Of a stretch of 31,421 nucleotides of DNA, positions 29,887 to 31,421 are shown piece after piece. This stretch comes from JAAYYM01 sp964631375. GTDB lineage: Bacteria > Bacillota > Clostridia > Lachnospirales > Lachnospiraceae. Numbering within the stretch: position 1 is the first letter of the stretch; every line of letters starts with the position of its first letter. The stretch lies in NCBI GenBank assembly GCA_964631375.1, contig CAZVYQ010000034.1, forward strand, positions 1 through 31,421, read 5' to 3'. The notes below the pieces were generated by a model, which saw only the letters and a list, made by a program, of their open reading frames with translations, was not told where the DNA came from and made no database searches. The translations under genes were made by a program, and so were the position numbers.

Positions 29887-31266
29887 TTAATCAAACAATG
29901 CTCTTATATCTATCTTAACAACATTATCAAAATCCATTTCCTCATACCCAGATCTCGAGAAAAAAACATACTTATAGCATTTTAATCCTGTTGCATCTAC
30001 CTGAGCAATTTCATCTTCCACCATAGATTTAGAAACAGGTGCTTTTCTGAATTTAACTTCATAGAAAGCAAATCCCAATTCATCCTCTGTGACAATATCA
30101 AATTCGCCATTTGTATGTTCTTTCGGATTATCATAATAATATTTTCCAATTTTCTCAATCACCGGATTTATATTACCTGCTTTATTCTCTCTAATCAAGT
30201 ACTGCTTGCAGATTTCCTCAAACTGATGTGGTACATAATTTTCTTCGAAATCTTTCTCAATATACTTGGAAAAGAAAACACTTGAATCCATAATTTTCAT
30301 CTGTGACAGATACTTAAAAATATATCTATAATAAAACAAAGAAAGATTATCTGCTATCTGATATCCTACTTTTCTCTTATTATTAGGATCATTAATCGGT
30401 GCAGTTTTCTCTACTACTTCCATTTTAATCAGTTTATCCAAAACATCAATCAGTGTCGGTCCACTTGAAACATGTGATTGAGACAGAATATCGCTATATC
30501 TTGAATAGCCTCTGGCCAAAGCCTCAAATACCTCATTTGCATTTATGATTTTGGAAATCTCCGCACTTAAATACATCGACACTTCATTTTCTAATCTTGC
30601 TCCAGAAGATGCAATCAAGTCAATCATATTATCTCGTACACTTTTCTTATCATCGATTAGACGATTGTAATAAGGAATTCCACCAAAAACAGAATAAATG
30701 CGAACTTTATCTTCTGGAGAAAACTCCGGATAAAACAAAGCCGATTCGTAATAATCCATCTGTTTCAGATCAATTGTCAGATCCACCCTACCATATAATG
30801 GATTGGAATGTTCAAGCAAAGATCTCATAATCTCAACATATGAACCTAAAATAATCAGTTTTAATTTAGAACTCTCTCTGTATTTATCTACCAGCGATTG
30901 TAATATGCTATCAAGTCCTTTTACGGATTCCCGAAGGTAAGGATATTCATCGAGAACAAGTATCAACTTCTCATTTACTGCTAATTTGAATATATAATCT
31001 AACAGCGATTCAATATCCGTATAGCCAAGTTTAGGAAGTTCCATGACATCAGAAACAATAGCACTAAGACTTGCAACATTACTTTCCTCAGCGACCTGTT
31101 TACATTCAAAATAAATGCTTTTTTCGTTTGCACATCTTAATGTCTCTTTAACAAGTTCGCTTTTTCCTACTCGACGCCTTCCATAAATCAGAGAAAAAGA
31201 CATCTCGTCTGTATCAACTTGTTTTTTTAATTTATTTAAATATTCATTACGTCCAATAAACTTCAT
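29887..31266 (-). CDS. AAA ATPase, ATPase_2 plus DUF234 family
   Basis: A 459-residue STAND-like ATPase. The N-terminus is MKFIGRNEYLNKLKK followed by Walker A YGRRRVGKSELV (about 28-39) and Walker B KLILVLDEYPYL (about 99-110), with a sensor-like KLIILGSYVEIM. The middle has a winged-helix segment (YSRYSDILSQS...TLIDVLDKLIKMEVV). The C-terminal part, with NGEFDIV and AFYEVKFRK, has the D-ExK-like pattern of a DUF234/PD-(D/E)XK nuclease-type fold. Such proteins are common in bacteria and archaea of varied lifestyle; their function is unsettled, and a defence or mobile-element role has been proposed. GGAGG lies about 13 bases before the ATG, which is rather far. A candidate sigma-A promoter precedes it. 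It is unrelated to flagella. Confidence 0.87.
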   Translation of the reverse strand: MKFIGRNEYLNKLKKQVDTDEMSFSLIYGRRRVGKSELVKETLRCANEKSIYFECKQVAEESNVASLSAIVSDVMELPKLGYTDIESLLDYIFKLAVNEKLILVLDEYPYLRESVKGLDSILQSLVDKYRESSKLKLIILGSYVEIMRSLLEHSNPLYGRVDLTIDLKQMDYYESALFYPEFSPEDKVRIYSVFGGIPYYNRLIDDKKSVRDNMIDLIASSGARLENEVSMYLSAEISKIINANEVFEALARGYSRYSDILSQSHVSSGPTLIDVLDKLIKMEVVEKTAPINDPNNKRKVGYQIADNLSLFYYRYIFKYLSQMKIMDSSVFFSKYIEKDFEENYVPHQFEEICKQYLIRENKAGNINPVIEKIGKYYYDNPKEHTNGEFDIVTEDELGFAFYEVKFRKAPVSKSMVEDEIAQVDATGLKCYKYVFFSRSGYEEMDFDNVVKIDIRALFD

Positions 31267-31310
31267 TTATATTCGGTTGCCTCCGAGTCGGTTTTTATCG
31301 AGTTAATTCT

Positions 31311-31339
31311 ATTATTACACATAGGAGTAAGTTTGTAAA
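31311..31339 (-). promoter_or_regulatory. Candidate sigma-A promoter of the DUF234 ATPase
   Basis: TTTACA, 17 bases, AATAAT on the minus strand, about 45 bases before the ATPase start. Both boxes are close to consensus. Confidence 0.5.
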
Positions 31340-31343
31340 TATT

Positions 31344-31421
31344 TCATTCGCTCAAAGTTACTTCCTTAAGGGAACCAATCGATGATGAAAGAATATTCAG
31401 TAATTCCTCCAGTTCATGCAT
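31344..31421 (-). CDS. C-terminal fragment of a gene running off the window
   Basis: The last 78 bases read on the minus strand as ELEELLNILSSSIGSLKEVT, then LSE and a stop. The LLNxLSSSIGSL string resembles a conserved internal segment of AAA_14/DUF4143 ATPases, where about 150-200 more residues normally follow, so the stop here may mark a broken copy. Too little is visible to be sure that it is coding. Codon use is ordinary. Confidence 0.33.
   Translation of the reverse strand: MHELEELLNILSSSIGSLKEVTLSE

Noticed and set aside
29692..29985. A plus-strand 97-codon frame beyond the transporter
   Set aside because: It runs antisense to the AlbA_2 remnant and the end of the ATPase gene and shows no domain pattern.
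1..31421. CRISPR arrays, tRNA or rRNA genes and insertion sequences
   Set aside because: I saw no regularly spaced repeats, no cloverleaf or ribosomal signatures and no transposase reading; the only large repeat is the flagellin pair.

Overview
The window looks like a chromosomal segment of a low-GC, Gram-positive, motile anaerobe. The best fit is a Lachnospiraceae member related to Roseburia, Eubacterium or Butyrivibrio. That assignment rests on the FliW-CsrA pair, two short flagellins, two tandem FlgK proteins, AAGGAGG-type ribosome sites and the Firmicutes-style flagellar gene order. It is an inference, not a database match. Nearly every gene is on the minus strand, so the story reads from right to left.

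Right end (about 29.4-31.4 kb): a DUF234-type AAA ATPase, a frameshifted remnant of an AlbA_2/Schlafen-like domain gene, and the tail of another possible ATPase gene at the very edge. This looks like a decaying accessory patch. A Na+-dependent NSS-family transporter (28.1-29.4 kb, plus strand) diverges from the flagellar block and has its own sigma-A-type promoter and terminator.

Late flagellar block (18.1-27.9 kb): flgM-flgN-flgK(a)-flgK(b)-flgL-fliW-csrA-flaG-fliD-fliS and a probable FliT-like chaperone gene, starting from a clear sigma-28 promoter. Two near-identical flagellin genes follow (15.9-17.9 kb), each with its own sigma-28 promoter, leader and intrinsic terminator. The flagellin leaders each carry two hairpins that show GGA in the loop, the second containing the Shine-Dalgarno sequence. 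The flgM and flaG start regions have similar hairpins. Because csrA and fliW lie in the same cluster, a FliW-CsrA-flagellin homeostatic loop like that of Bacillus subtilis hag is likely, perhaps extended to flgM and flaG.

Flagellin/surface modification block (0-15.8 kb): a small acidic helical protein coupled to a Maf (DUF115) flagellin glycosyltransferase, two tandem paralogous GT-B-like proteins, a TPR-GT2-methyltransferase fusion, a NeuB-family synthase fused to SAF and cupin domains, a CDP-glycerol/ribitol phosphotransferase-like protein, an FkbM methyltransferase, TarI-like and TarJ-like enzymes, a ribulose-5-phosphate epimerase homologue and a truncated GT2. Epimerase, TarJ, TarI and a TagF/TarL-like transferase together make a plausible pathway from xylulose-5-phosphate to CDP-ribitol to a phosphoribitol-decorated glycan, sitting beside flagellin and Maf. 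A DUF4160-DUF2442 pair with its own terminator is wedged between the tarJ-like and epimerase genes. The leading hypothesis is that the filament carries a nonulosonate-like and/or phosphopentitol-containing glycan.
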